Shown: positions 18,358 through 26,239 of the stretch, one piece after another
How the letters are laid out: each line of letters begins with the position of its first letter
How positions within the stretch are numbered: position 1 is the stretch's first letter
Assembly: GCA_026004615.1 (NCBI GenBank)
Contig: BPJM01000015.1
Coordinates: forward strand, 1-55,324
DNA: 55,324 bases
Reading direction: 5' to 3'
Origin: Planctomycetota bacterium
GTDB lineage: Bacteria; Planctomycetota; J058; J103
Made by a program: the position numbers and the translations under genes
The notes under the pieces: model-generated
The model's input: only the letters and a program-made list of their open reading frames with translations
What the model was told of the DNA's origin: nothing
Database searches by the model: none

Positions 18358-18921
18358 ATGGGACAGGGCAGCAGGATCGTGAGCCTGTCCATGGATGCCG
18401 CGCTGCTCGAGCGCCTGGATGCGTGGGTGCGGGCGCGCGGGCTCGGCAGCCGCTCACGGGGCGTGCGCCAGCTGGTGCGCGACCGGCTCGGCGTGCAGCA
18501 GGGACCGGCCGGCGCCGAGCCGGCGGTGGCGACCGTCACCTACGTGTACGACCACCACCGGCGCGAGCTGATGGAGCGGCTGGCGCACCTGCAGCACCAG
18601 CACCTGGAGGAGGTGGTCGCGAGCACCCACGTACACCTGGACCACCACCGGTGTCTGGAGGTGCTGGTCCTGCGCGGGCCGGCGCGGCGGTTGCGCGCGC
18701 TCGCCGAGCGGCTGCTCGCCACCCCGGGGCTGGAGCGCGGCGAGCTGACGCTCGTGCCGGTCGCCCCCCCGGGGGCGTCGCCCCAACCGGAAACGACCGA
18801 GCATGCCCGGCGGGGGCCGGCCTGGCACCGGCGGGCGCACGCGCGGGAGCAGGAGCGCGGTGCGCCGGGCGGCGGCGGCGCCCGGCGCAAGGGCCGCGGC
18901 GGCCCCCGCCGGCGCTCTTGA
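18358..18921 (+). CDS. nikR: Nickel-responsive regulator NikR with basic C-terminal extension
   Basis: NikR is a tetrameric ribbon-helix-helix repressor that binds Ni(II) and shuts off nickel import. The N-terminus shows the DNA-binding fold (SRIVSLSMDAALLERLDAWV, SRGVRQLVRDRL). The ACT-like C-terminal domain carries the metal site in THVHLDHHRCLEVLVL plus an upstream YVYDHHRRELM, matching the His/His/Cys ligand pattern of E. coli NikR. The start ATG 18358 puts the beta strand at residue 6. The protein is about 187 residues, against 133 in E. coli; the extra ~50 residues are Arg/Gly/His rich (RRGPAWHRRAHAREQ, GGARRKGRGGPRRRS). It is the likely regulator of the nik operon at 4.7-9.8 kb, which it is not adjacent to. 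Confidence 0.92.
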   Translation: MGQGSRIVSLSMDAALLERLDAWVRARGLGSRSRGVRQLVRDRLGVQQGPAGAEPAVATVTYVYDHHRRELMERLAHLQHQHLEEVVASTHVHLDHHRCLEVLVLRGPARRLRALAERLLATPGLERGELTLVPVAPPGASPQPETTEHARRGPAWHRRAHAREQERGAPGGGGARRKGRGGPRRRS

Positions 18922-19028
18922 GGGAGCTCGCCTCCGGGCACGCGACCTCGCCCGGTGCTCGGCCCGGCCGGGCTGTGGCGCGATGCCCGATTGCGGGGTG
19001 CATGGGGCGCGGTTAGGATCTGCCGCCC

Positions 19029-21461
19029 ATGAACGCGGCCGGACAGGCGGTGGGCGGCGGGGTGCGGGCGGGCGAGAGCGCGGCGCCGGCAGGGGCCGTG
19101 GCAGCCTCCGCGCCGAGTCCCGCCAGCGGGCGGCGGGAGGCGGCGGTCGATGCGCGCCTGCTCGCCACCCTGCAGGAGCTGGAGCGCGCCGGCAGCGGCG
19201 GCGCGCGCTGGCGGCTGGAGCCCGAAGCCCCGCTGGTGCCGGACCGGCGGCTCACCGTCCGCGAGGCGATCCGGATCTTCGAATCGCAGGTGATCGCCCG
19301 GCACCTCGATTTCGAGGCACGCGCCATGCGGGCGCGGGGCGAGGGTTTCTACACGATCGGCAGCGCCGGCCACGAGGCCAACGCGTGCGTGGCGGCGGCG
19401 CTGCGGCCGACCGACCCGGCGCTGCTGCACTACCGCAGCGGGCCGTTCTTCGTGGAGCGGGCGCGCCAGCGGCCGGGGGAGACCCCGGTGTTCGACGTGC
19501 TGCTGGGACTGGCCGCCTCGAAGGAGGAGCCCATCGCCGGCGGCCGGCACAAGGTGTTCGGAAGCGCCACGCTGGCCATCCCGCCCCAGACCAGCACCAT
19601 CGCCAGCCACCTGCCCAAGGCGGTGGGGCTGGCGATCGCGATCGAGCGCGCCCGCCGGCTCGAACTGCCCTGCCGCTACCCCTACGACAGCGTCGTGGTG
19701 TGCAGCTTCGGGGACGCCAGCCTCAACCACGCCACGGCCCAGGCGGGGTTGCAGGCGGCGGGCTGGGCGGCCGCGCAGGGCCTGCCGGTGCCGGTGCTGC
19801 TGGTCTGCGAGGACAACGGGATCGGCATCTCGGTGCCGACCCCGCGCGACTGGGTGCGGCGCGCGATGCAGCAGCGGGCGGAGCTCCGCTACTTCGAGGC
19901 GGACGGCTCCGAGCTCGCCGAGGCGTACGAGGTGTGCTGCGAGGCGGTGGAATACGTGCGGCAGCGCCGCCGCCCGGCGTTCGTGCGCCTGCGGGTGGAA
20001 CGGTTGCTGGGGCACGCCGGCAGCGACATCGAGACCACCTACCGCACCCTCGCCGAGATCGAGGCGGTCGAGGCGCGCGATCCGCTGGTGCGCGTGGCGC
20101 AGCAGCTCGTGGCGGCCGGGGCCGCCAGCCCAGCCGAGCTGCGCGCGCTGTACGAGGAGACGCGCGAGCGGGTCGCGGCGGCGGCGCGCGAGGCGGCGCG
20201 CCGCCCGCGCCTGAGCGATGCCGCCGAGATCGTGGCGCCGCTCGCCCCGCTCGATCCCGAGGCGGTCGCCGCCGAGGCCGCGCGCGCCCCGGCGCCCGAG
20301 GCGCTGGCGCCACTGCTCGCCGGCTCGGTGGGCCGCGCGCGCCCGCGCCATCTCGCGGTGCTGATCAACGAGGGGCTGCGCGAGCTGCTCGCCAAGTACC
20401 CCGAGATGCTGGTCTTCGGCGAGGACGTGGGCAAGAAGGGCGGGGTCTACCACGTCACCGCCGAGCTGCAGGCGCGTGCCGGCCGGGCGCGGGTGTTCGA
20501 CACCCTGCTCGACGAGACCTCGATCCTGGGGCTGGCCATCGGCGCCGGCATGGCAGGGCTGTTGCCGTGCCCCGAGATCCAGTACCTCGCCTACGTGCAC
20601 AACGCGCTGGATCAGCTGCGCGGCGAGGCGTGTTCGCTGCAGTTCTTCTCGCAGGACCAGTACCGCAACCCGATGGTGGTGCGCATCGCCGCGCTCGGCT
20701 ACCAGAAGGGCTTCGGCGGCCATTTCCACAACGACAACTCCACTGCGGCGCTGCGCGACATCCCGGGCCTGATCGTCGCCTGCCCCTCGCGGGGCGACGA
20801 CGCGGTGCGGATGCTGCGGGCGCTGTTCGCGGCCGCGCGCGTGTGCGGGCGGGTCGCGGTGTTCCTGGAGCCGATCGCGCTCTACATGCGCAAGGACCTG
20901 GAGCCGGGCGATGGGGCGTGGCAGTTCCGCTATCCGGCGGAGGGCGAGCACGTCCCGATCGGCCAGGCGCGGCTGTACGTGCCGGATGACCCGCTGCTCA
21001 CCGGTGGTGGGCGCGAGCCCGGCGCGGCGGCGCTGCCGGCGCGCGCACCGCGCAGCGATGCCGAGGAGCTGCTGATCATCACCTACGGCAACGGGGTGCC
21101 GATGGCGCTGCTGGCGGCCCGGCGGCTCAGGGCCGAGCGCGGGGCGCGCGTGCGCGTGCTCGATCTGCGCTGGCTGCAGCCGCTCGACGAGGAGGCCATC
21201 GTGGCGAATGCCGCCGCCACCGGCAACGTGCTGGTGGTGGATGAGGGGCGCCGGAGCGGGGGGGTGGCCGAGCCGGTGCTGGCGCTGTTGCTGGAGCGGC
21301 GCGCGGAGATCGAGGCCGGCGGCCGGCCGCTGCGGGCCGCGCGCGTCGCGGGGCTGGACACCTACATCCCGCTCGGGGACGCGGCCGAGCTGTGCCTGCC
21401 GAGCATGGAGCAGGTGCTGGCGGCGGCACGGCGTCTGCTCGGAGCGGGCGGAGCGGGCTGA
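19029..21461 (+). CDS. Fused alpha/beta E1 of a 2-oxoacid dehydrogenase
   Basis: This is a thiamine-diphosphate-dependent decarboxylating subunit that passes an acyl group from a 2-oxoacid to lipoyl-E2. The alpha part (about 80-420) has GEGFYTIGSAGHEANACVA and the ThDP motif SFGDASLNHATAQAG to VCEDNGIGIS. The beta part (about 440-800) has VFGEDVGKKGGVYHVT, FDTLLDETSILGLAIGAGM and EIQYLAYVHNALDQLRGEA. Single-chain fusion of the two is known in some bacteria and resembles branched-chain oxoacid enzymes more than AceE. A linker of Ala/Glu residues joins them. No E2 (lipoyl) or E3 gene occurs in the window, so partners must be elsewhere. The FabD-like gene 75 nt downstream is probably co-transcribed. 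Confidence 0.9.
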   Translation: MNAAGQAVGGGVRAGESAAPAGAVAASAPSPASGRREAAVDARLLATLQELERAGSGGARWRLEPEAPLVPDRRLTVREAIRIFESQVIARHLDFEARAMRARGEGFYTIGSAGHEANACVAAALRPTDPALLHYRSGPFFVERARQRPGETPVFDVLLGLAASKEEPIAGGRHKVFGSATLAIPPQTSTIASHLPKAVGLAIAIERARRLELPCRYPYDSVVVCSFGDASLNHATAQAGLQAAGWAAAQGLPVPVLLVCEDNGIGISVPTPRDWVRRAMQQRAELRYFEADGSELAEAYEVCCEAVEYVRQRRRPAFVRLRVERLLGHAGSDIETTYRTLAEIEAVEARDPLVRVAQQLVAAGAASPAELRALYEETRERVAAAAREAARRPRLSDAAEIVAPLAPLDPEAVAAEAARAPAPEALAPLLAGSVGRARPRHLAVLINEGLRELLAKYPEMLVFGEDVGKKGGVYHVTAELQARAGRARVFDTLLDETSILGLAIGAGMAGLLPCPEIQYLAYVHNALDQLRGEACSLQFFSQDQYRNPMVVRIAALGYQKGFGGHFHNDNSTAALRDIPGLIVACPSRGDDAVRMLRALFAAARVCGRVAVFLEPIALYMRKDLEPGDGAWQFRYPAEGEHVPIGQARLYVPDDPLLTGGGREPGAAALPARAPRSDAEELLIITYGNGVPMALLAARRLRAERGARVRVLDLRWLQPLDEEAIVANAAATGNVLVVDEGRRSGGVAEPVLALLLERRAEIEAGGRPLRAARVAGLDTYIPLGDAAELCLPSMEQVLAAARRLLGAGGAG

Positions 21462-21535
21462 GCGGGCCGGGCCCGGGGCGGGATGCGCGCTGCACCGGCG
21501 CCGCGGCGGCGGCCGGCGGGGAGGCAGGTGGTCTC

Positions 21536-22645
21536 ATGATGCGCGCGGCGGTGGTGTGCCCCGGCCGGGGCAGCTACGGGCGGGCGGAACTCGGCTGGCT
21601 GGGGCGGGCGGAGCACGACGGTGCGCCGGCGGTGCAGGCGCGCGAGCAGGTGCTGGCCGCGCTCGATGCGCTGCGGGCAGCGCGCGGGCTCGAGCCGTTG
21701 CGGGCGCTCGACGGGGCGGAGGCGTTCTCCGCGCGCCTGCACCTGCGCGCCGATCACGCCTCCGCCCTGATCTTCGCCTGCTCGGCGACGGATCTGGGGC
21801 TGGTGCGCGCCGCAGCGGCGGCCGGCGCGCTGCGCCCGGTGGTGGTGTGCGGCAACAGCCTCGGATGGTACACCGCGCTGTTCGCAGCCGGCGCGCTCTC
21901 GCTGCCCGATGCCGCGCGGCTGGTCGACACCATGGCGGCCATCCAGGTGGAGCGGGGGCTGGTGGGCGGCCAGCTGGTCTATCCGGTGGTGGAGGAGCAG
22001 AGCTGGCGGCCCGATCCGGTGCTCGAGGGCGCGGTGGCCGAGGCGCTGGAGGCGGCGGGCGCGGCGGGCAAGGGGCTGTGGGTGTCGATCCGGCTCGGTG
22101 GCAGCGTCGTGCTGGGGGGCGAGGAGGCTGCACTGCGCCTGGCGGCGGAGCGACTGCCGCCGCTCGAGCGCGGGGGGACGCGGTTTCCCCTGCGGCTGGC
22201 CGGGCATTCGGCCTTCCACACCCGGCTCATGGAGCCCATGGCGGCCGAAGCGGCGCAGCGGCTCGCGGGGCTCGGCTGGCGCGCGCCCGAGCTGGCGCTC
22301 GTGGACGGGCGCGGGTTCGTGTGGCGACCGCTGCATGCCGATCCGCGGGCGCTCGCCGCCTACACCCTCGGCGCCCAGGTCACCACCACCTACGACTTCA
22401 CCCTGTCGCTGCGGGTGGCGCTGCGCGAGTACGCCCCGGACGTGCTGGTGCTGCTCGGTCCGGGCGACACCATCGGTGGCCCGGTCGGCCAGACGCTGGT
22501 GCGGGAGGGCTGGAACGGCATCCGCACCCGCGCCGACTTCGCCGCGCGGCAGCGCGGCGAGCGACCGATCGTGCTCTCGCTCGGGCGGCCAGCCGAGCGC
22601 GCGCGCGTGCGCGCCGCGGCGGCAGCGCTCGCCACCGCCGGCTGA
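21536..22645 (+). CDS. FabD-like ACP S-malonyltransferase family protein
   Basis: The fold is that of malonyl/acyl-CoA:ACP transferases. The nucleophile elbow reads VVCGNSLGWYTALFAAGALS, keeping G-x-S-x-G but with N and W where FabD has H and E. The second catalytic histidine lies in GHSAFHTRLMEPMA, where FabD has a similar SHS-type motif. The N-terminus MRAAVVCPGRGSY matches the family opening. The start is ATG 21536 or 21539 after GAGGCAGG. At 369 residues it is longer than FabD (about 310). A role in housekeeping fatty acid synthesis is doubtful because no fab genes surround it; an acyltransferase working with the upstream E1 is an inference from context. Confidence 0.75.
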   Translation: MMRAAVVCPGRGSYGRAELGWLGRAEHDGAPAVQAREQVLAALDALRAARGLEPLRALDGAEAFSARLHLRADHASALIFACSATDLGLVRAAAAAGALRPVVVCGNSLGWYTALFAAGALSLPDAARLVDTMAAIQVERGLVGGQLVYPVVEEQSWRPDPVLEGAVAEALEAAGAAGKGLWVSIRLGGSVVLGGEEAALRLAAERLPPLERGGTRFPLRLAGHSAFHTRLMEPMAAEAAQRLAGLGWRAPELALVDGRGFVWRPLHADPRALAAYTLGAQVTTTYDFTLSLRVALREYAPDVLVLLGPGDTIGGPVGQTLVREGWNGIRTRADFAARQRGERPIVLSLGRPAERARVRAAAAALATAG

Positions 22646-22654
22646 CAGGCGTCG

Positions 22655-24874
22655 CTAGCCCGTGGCGGCCGCGTCGGCCGGTCGCCCGCCGTCCGCTTCC
22701 GCCGCCGACGCGAGCAGCGCGCGCACCGTCTCGAGCAGTGTCCCCATCCGGTAGGGCTTGGCCACGAACGCGTCGGCTCCCTGGTCCAACAGCCGCGTGA
22801 TCTCCACCTCGTCGCTGAAGCCGCTCGAGAGCACCACGCGCGCGTGGGGCGCCAGGGCGCGCACCCGGCCGAAGGTGGCGATGCCGTCCAGGCGTGGCAT
22901 CACCATGTCGAGCACCACCAGGTCGACCGCCGCCCGGGTGCGCTCGAGCAGCTCGACCGCCTCCAGGCCGTCGGCCGCAGCCAGCACCTGGTAGCCCTCC
23001 GCGTCGAGCGCACTGGCGAGCAGGCTCCGGATCTGGGCGTCGTCGTCGACGACGAGGATGCGCTGGCGCGGCCCCTGCTCGGCGCGGGCCTGTGGTGCGC
23101 GGGCGAGCGGGCTCGCCGCCGCGGCTGCTCCGCCCGCAGCAGGTGCGGCGCGCCCTGCTGCCGGCTCGGGGTGCGGCGCGCCCGTGGCTCGCGCCGCCGG
23201 CAGGTAGACCAGGAAGCGCGCCCCTGCACCGGGGGCGGACTCGACCTCGACCAGGCCGCCGTGGCTGTTCACGATTCCGTACACGATCGACAGCCCCAAG
23301 CCCGTTCCCTTTTCCTTGACCTTGGTCGTGAAGAACGGCTCGAAGATGCGGTCGATCGTGTCGCGGTCCATGCCGATACCCGTGTCCGCGACCACCAGCC
23401 GCACGTACGATCCCGGCGCCAGGCCAGCCAATCCTCCCTCGGCGAGATCGACGGAGGCGGTCTCGACCGTGAGCCGGCCGCCGTGCGGCATGGCATCGCG
23501 CGCATTCAAGCACAGGTTCATCACCACCTGGCGGAGCTGGGCCGGGTCGGCCTCGATGCGGGGCAGCGCCGGTGCCAGGCGTGCCTCGATCTCGATGGAG
23601 CCGGGGAAGGTGCGGCGCACGATGGCGAGGGTGTCCTCCACCACCGCGTTGAGGTCCACCGGTTCTGCCTCGACCGCGCCGCGGCGGGCAAACGTCAGCA
23701 GCCGCTGGGTGAGTTGCGCGCCGTGCTCGGCGGTGCTCTGGATGGCCTCGGCGTGCGCGCGCAGCGGATCACCGGGTGGCAGCCGGCGCAGCAAGAGCGA
23801 GGCGTGACCGAGGATGCCGCCCAGGATGTTGTTGAAATCGTGGGCGATTCCGCCCGCCAGCGTTCCCAACGACTCCATGCGCTGCAGTTGCTGCAGTTGC
23901 GCCTGCAGGCGCTGGCGTTGCTCCTCGGCGCGCAGCCGCTCGCTCACGTCGTGCATGATCGCGAGTGCATACCGCCGGCCGGCGACCTCGACCGTGCTCG
24001 CGCTCAGCTCCACCGGGACGCGGTGCCCCTGCTTGTGCACCAGCTCGCAGAGGCCGCGCAGGGATCGCGGCAGGCCGCGGACGAACCCGTCGAACCGGGC
24101 GCGCAGCTGCTGCTGCTCCTCCGCGTGGTACAGATCCAGGATATCGAGGCTCGTCAGCTCGTTGCGCGTCCAGCCGGTCAGCGCTTCCGCCTCGCGGTTC
24201 ACGTCGACGATCTGGCGGCTCTCCGCATCGACGATGAAGATGGCGTCGCTGGCGGTCTCGATCAGGCGGCGGAACTTCTCCTCGGATTCGCGCAGGGCGC
24301 GTTCGGCCAGCTCGCGCTCCTGCACCTCGCGCCGCAATCGGGCGTAGGCCAGACACCCTTCGAGCGAGGTGGCGAACTTGGCGATCACCGGGCGGAGCTG
24401 ATGCAGCGTGCGCTCGCCGTAGGGCTCGCGGCGAAACGCCGTGTAGAGCTTGAGCAGGCCGAGCCGGCCCAGCGAGAGCAGCAGGTACACCCCGCCCTCC
24501 ACGCCCCGCTCCGCCACCAGGGCGGCGAAGCCCTCGGGATCGCTCGCCGCCGCCACGCTGGCGCCCTGGCGTCCATCCGCCAGCAGGCGGAACTGCGGGT
24601 GGGCCAGCGGCAGCGAGGTGGTGCCGACGCGGAAGGTGGGCGCGCCGTAGACCAGGGTGGCGCGCGGCTCCTCGTCCCCCTCCGCCTCGCGGCCGGGCAG
24701 GCAGTCGTTGCGCAGCCAGACCCCGGCGAAGCTCAGGTTGCGGCGCGCCATGAGCATGCGCAGGAACACCTCGCAGTTCTGGCGCAGATCGAGCGAGGCT
24801 CCCGCCGACAGCGCCAGCTCGTAGAGCAGCGAGATGTCCCGGATGATGGAGGTGTCGGTGGACGGCTCAGCCAT
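22655..24874 (-). CDS. Hybrid sensor histidine kinase (PAS-HisKA-HATPase-REC)
   Basis: This is a soluble kinase of 739 residues without transmembrane segments. The order is an N-terminal GAF-like region (1-190), a PAS domain (about 200-315, FRRLIETASDAIFIVDAES and VNREAEALTGWTR), a HisKA phosphoacceptor His near 345 in AGGIAHDFNNILGGILGHAS, HATPase motifs MNLCLNARDAM, VADTGIGMD and GTGLGLSIVYGIV, an Ala/Pro linker, and a receiver with ILVVDDDAQIR and phosphoacceptor in VVLDMVMPRLDG. ATG 24874 overlaps the end of the FIST gene by 8 nt, so the kinase is coupled to that sensor. No separate output regulator lies beside it. It converges with the FabD-like gene, 9 nt apart. Confidence 0.92.
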   Translation of the reverse strand: MAEPSTDTSIIRDISLLYELALSAGASLDLRQNCEVFLRMLMARRNLSFAGVWLRNDCLPGREAEGDEEPRATLVYGAPTFRVGTTSLPLAHPQFRLLADGRQGASVAAASDPEGFAALVAERGVEGGVYLLLSLGRLGLLKLYTAFRREPYGERTLHQLRPVIAKFATSLEGCLAYARLRREVQERELAERALRESEEKFRRLIETASDAIFIVDAESRQIVDVNREAEALTGWTRNELTSLDILDLYHAEEQQQLRARFDGFVRGLPRSLRGLCELVHKQGHRVPVELSASTVEVAGRRYALAIMHDVSERLRAEEQRQRLQAQLQQLQRMESLGTLAGGIAHDFNNILGGILGHASLLLRRLPPGDPLRAHAEAIQSTAEHGAQLTQRLLTFARRGAVEAEPVDLNAVVEDTLAIVRRTFPGSIEIEARLAPALPRIEADPAQLRQVVMNLCLNARDAMPHGGRLTVETASVDLAEGGLAGLAPGSYVRLVVADTGIGMDRDTIDRIFEPFFTTKVKEKGTGLGLSIVYGIVNSHGGLVEVESAPGAGARFLVYLPAARATGAPHPEPAAGRAAPAAGGAAAAASPLARAPQARAEQGPRQRILVVDDDAQIRSLLASALDAEGYQVLAAADGLEAVELLERTRAAVDLVVLDMVMPRLDGIATFGRVRALAPHARVVLSSGFSDEVEITRLLDQGADAFVAKPYRMGTLLETVRALLASAAEADGGRPADAAATG

Positions 24875-26075
24875 GGAGCGCCCCCACCACGATGGTCTGG
24901 TTGAAGTACTCCAGGAACCCCTCGCCGGTGGAGGCGATCTCGCCGAGGGTGAGCGCACCGGCGAGCTGGGCGCCGGGGGCGTGTTTGCCGAGCAGCTGGC
25001 GCACCGCGTCCAGCTCCTCGGTGAAGCGCTCGCGCAGCAACCGGTAGCGCGAGATGCAGTCCGCCACCAGCACGCAGCGCAGCGGCGCGGTGGCGGCGGG
25101 CCCCGGTGCCGGCCGCGCCGGCTCCGCCAGCGCGGCGCGGGCCGCCTGCCGGGCGGCCGCGATCAGGGCGTCGGCGTCGGTGCTGCGGACGTCCAGCACC
25201 GAATGCTCCAGCACCTCGCCGCCGCACACCAGCTCGCCGTGCTCGGTGGCTGCGATGGGCACCCGCACCAGATCCTCGACGTCTTCCTTGTAGAGCCCGA
25301 ACGGGAAGGCCTGCCCCACCTCGTAGAGCGTGGAGGCGGAGAAGCTCCGGCCGGCGAGCGGCTCCACGATCTCGCGGTAGACCTCCAGCGCGTTGCGCCA
25401 GTTGAGCTCGGCGATCCGGTTGCGCTCGGTGCGGGTGGCCACGATGGGGCCGGCGGCCCGCCGGCGCCAGCCGTGCCGCACCCCGAGCCGGATCGCACCC
25501 GGCAGCAGCGCCAGCAGCGCCGCGTCCTGGAACACGCCCTCCGGGCAGAACAGGCACGGGCGGCGGACGAAGCCGGGCGCGCGCGCCGGCGCTGGCTGTC
25601 CGCTACCGGCCGGCGCCTGCACCAGACCTTCGTAATACCCCGCGCCGGCTCCGAAGTAATGCACGGCGTTGCCGAGCCGGTCCGCCAGCGCACTGAGGAA
25701 GCGGCCGAGGTTGTCCGCCTGGCCGTCCACGAGCAGCAGCGCGGTTGCACAGCGCTCGCTCGCCCGCGCCAGTTGCGGCTCGATGTCCGCGACCTGCGCG
25801 CCGCGCCGGTGCAGGTCCCAGAACGGGATCGCCCGACCCAGGGCTGGCAGTACCTGGAGCACCGCGCCCTCGCTCGCCAGCTGCTCGCCCGCGAACACGA
25901 GCGGAAATACCCCGCCGAGGAAGGCCACTCCCAGCGCATTGAGCGCCGAGACCAACTCGTCGAGATCGGGGTGGCCCTGCTGGCCGAGCAGCAGCAACAC
26001 GATGTCATCGGATCGGGGCGCGCGCCTCCGGATGGCGGCCACCACCGAGTCTGGGTCGGCCGACGGCAGGTACAC
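24867..26075 (-). CDS. FIST-domain signal sensor protein
   Basis: FIST_N and FIST_C domains are recognised by IVLLLLGQQGHPDLDELVSA, ALGVAFLGGVFPLVFAG, VHYFGAGAGYYEGLVQ and the C-terminal RYRLLRERFTEELDAVRQLL to FNQTIVVGA. FIST proteins are cytoplasmic ligand sensors, proposed to bind small molecules such as amino acids, and are typically encoded with chemoreceptors, kinases or cyclic-di-GMP enzymes. The GTG start at 26075 has GGAGG 6 nt upstream, a convincing ribosome site. The protein is 402 residues. Its stop overlaps the hybrid kinase, with which it presumably forms a signalling pair. Confidence 0.88.
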   Translation of the reverse strand: MYLPSADPDSVVAAIRRRAPRSDDIVLLLLGQQGHPDLDELVSALNALGVAFLGGVFPLVFAGEQLASEGAVLQVLPALGRAIPFWDLHRRGAQVADIEPQLARASERCATALLLVDGQADNLGRFLSALADRLGNAVHYFGAGAGYYEGLVQAPAGSGQPAPARAPGFVRRPCLFCPEGVFQDAALLALLPGAIRLGVRHGWRRRAAGPIVATRTERNRIAELNWRNALEVYREIVEPLAGRSFSASTLYEVGQAFPFGLYKEDVEDLVRVPIAATEHGELVCGGEVLEHSVLDVRSTDADALIAAARQAARAALAEPARPAPGPAATAPLRCVLVADCISRYRLLRERFTEELDAVRQLLGKHAPGAQLAGALTLGEIASTGEGFLEYFNQTIVVGALHG

Positions 26076-26239
26076 ACCACACCTCCAGGGCGGGGCGGAC
26101 CGCGGCGCGGTGGCTCGCGCTCGGACGCCCGGGGACACCCGCAACGAGCCCGCACCGTCGCGATCGCCTCTCAGCGTACACCCAGCGCAGCAGCGGCGAC
26201 AAGGGGCGGGCACAGCAGCCGCAGCAGCCGCGGCGGGAC

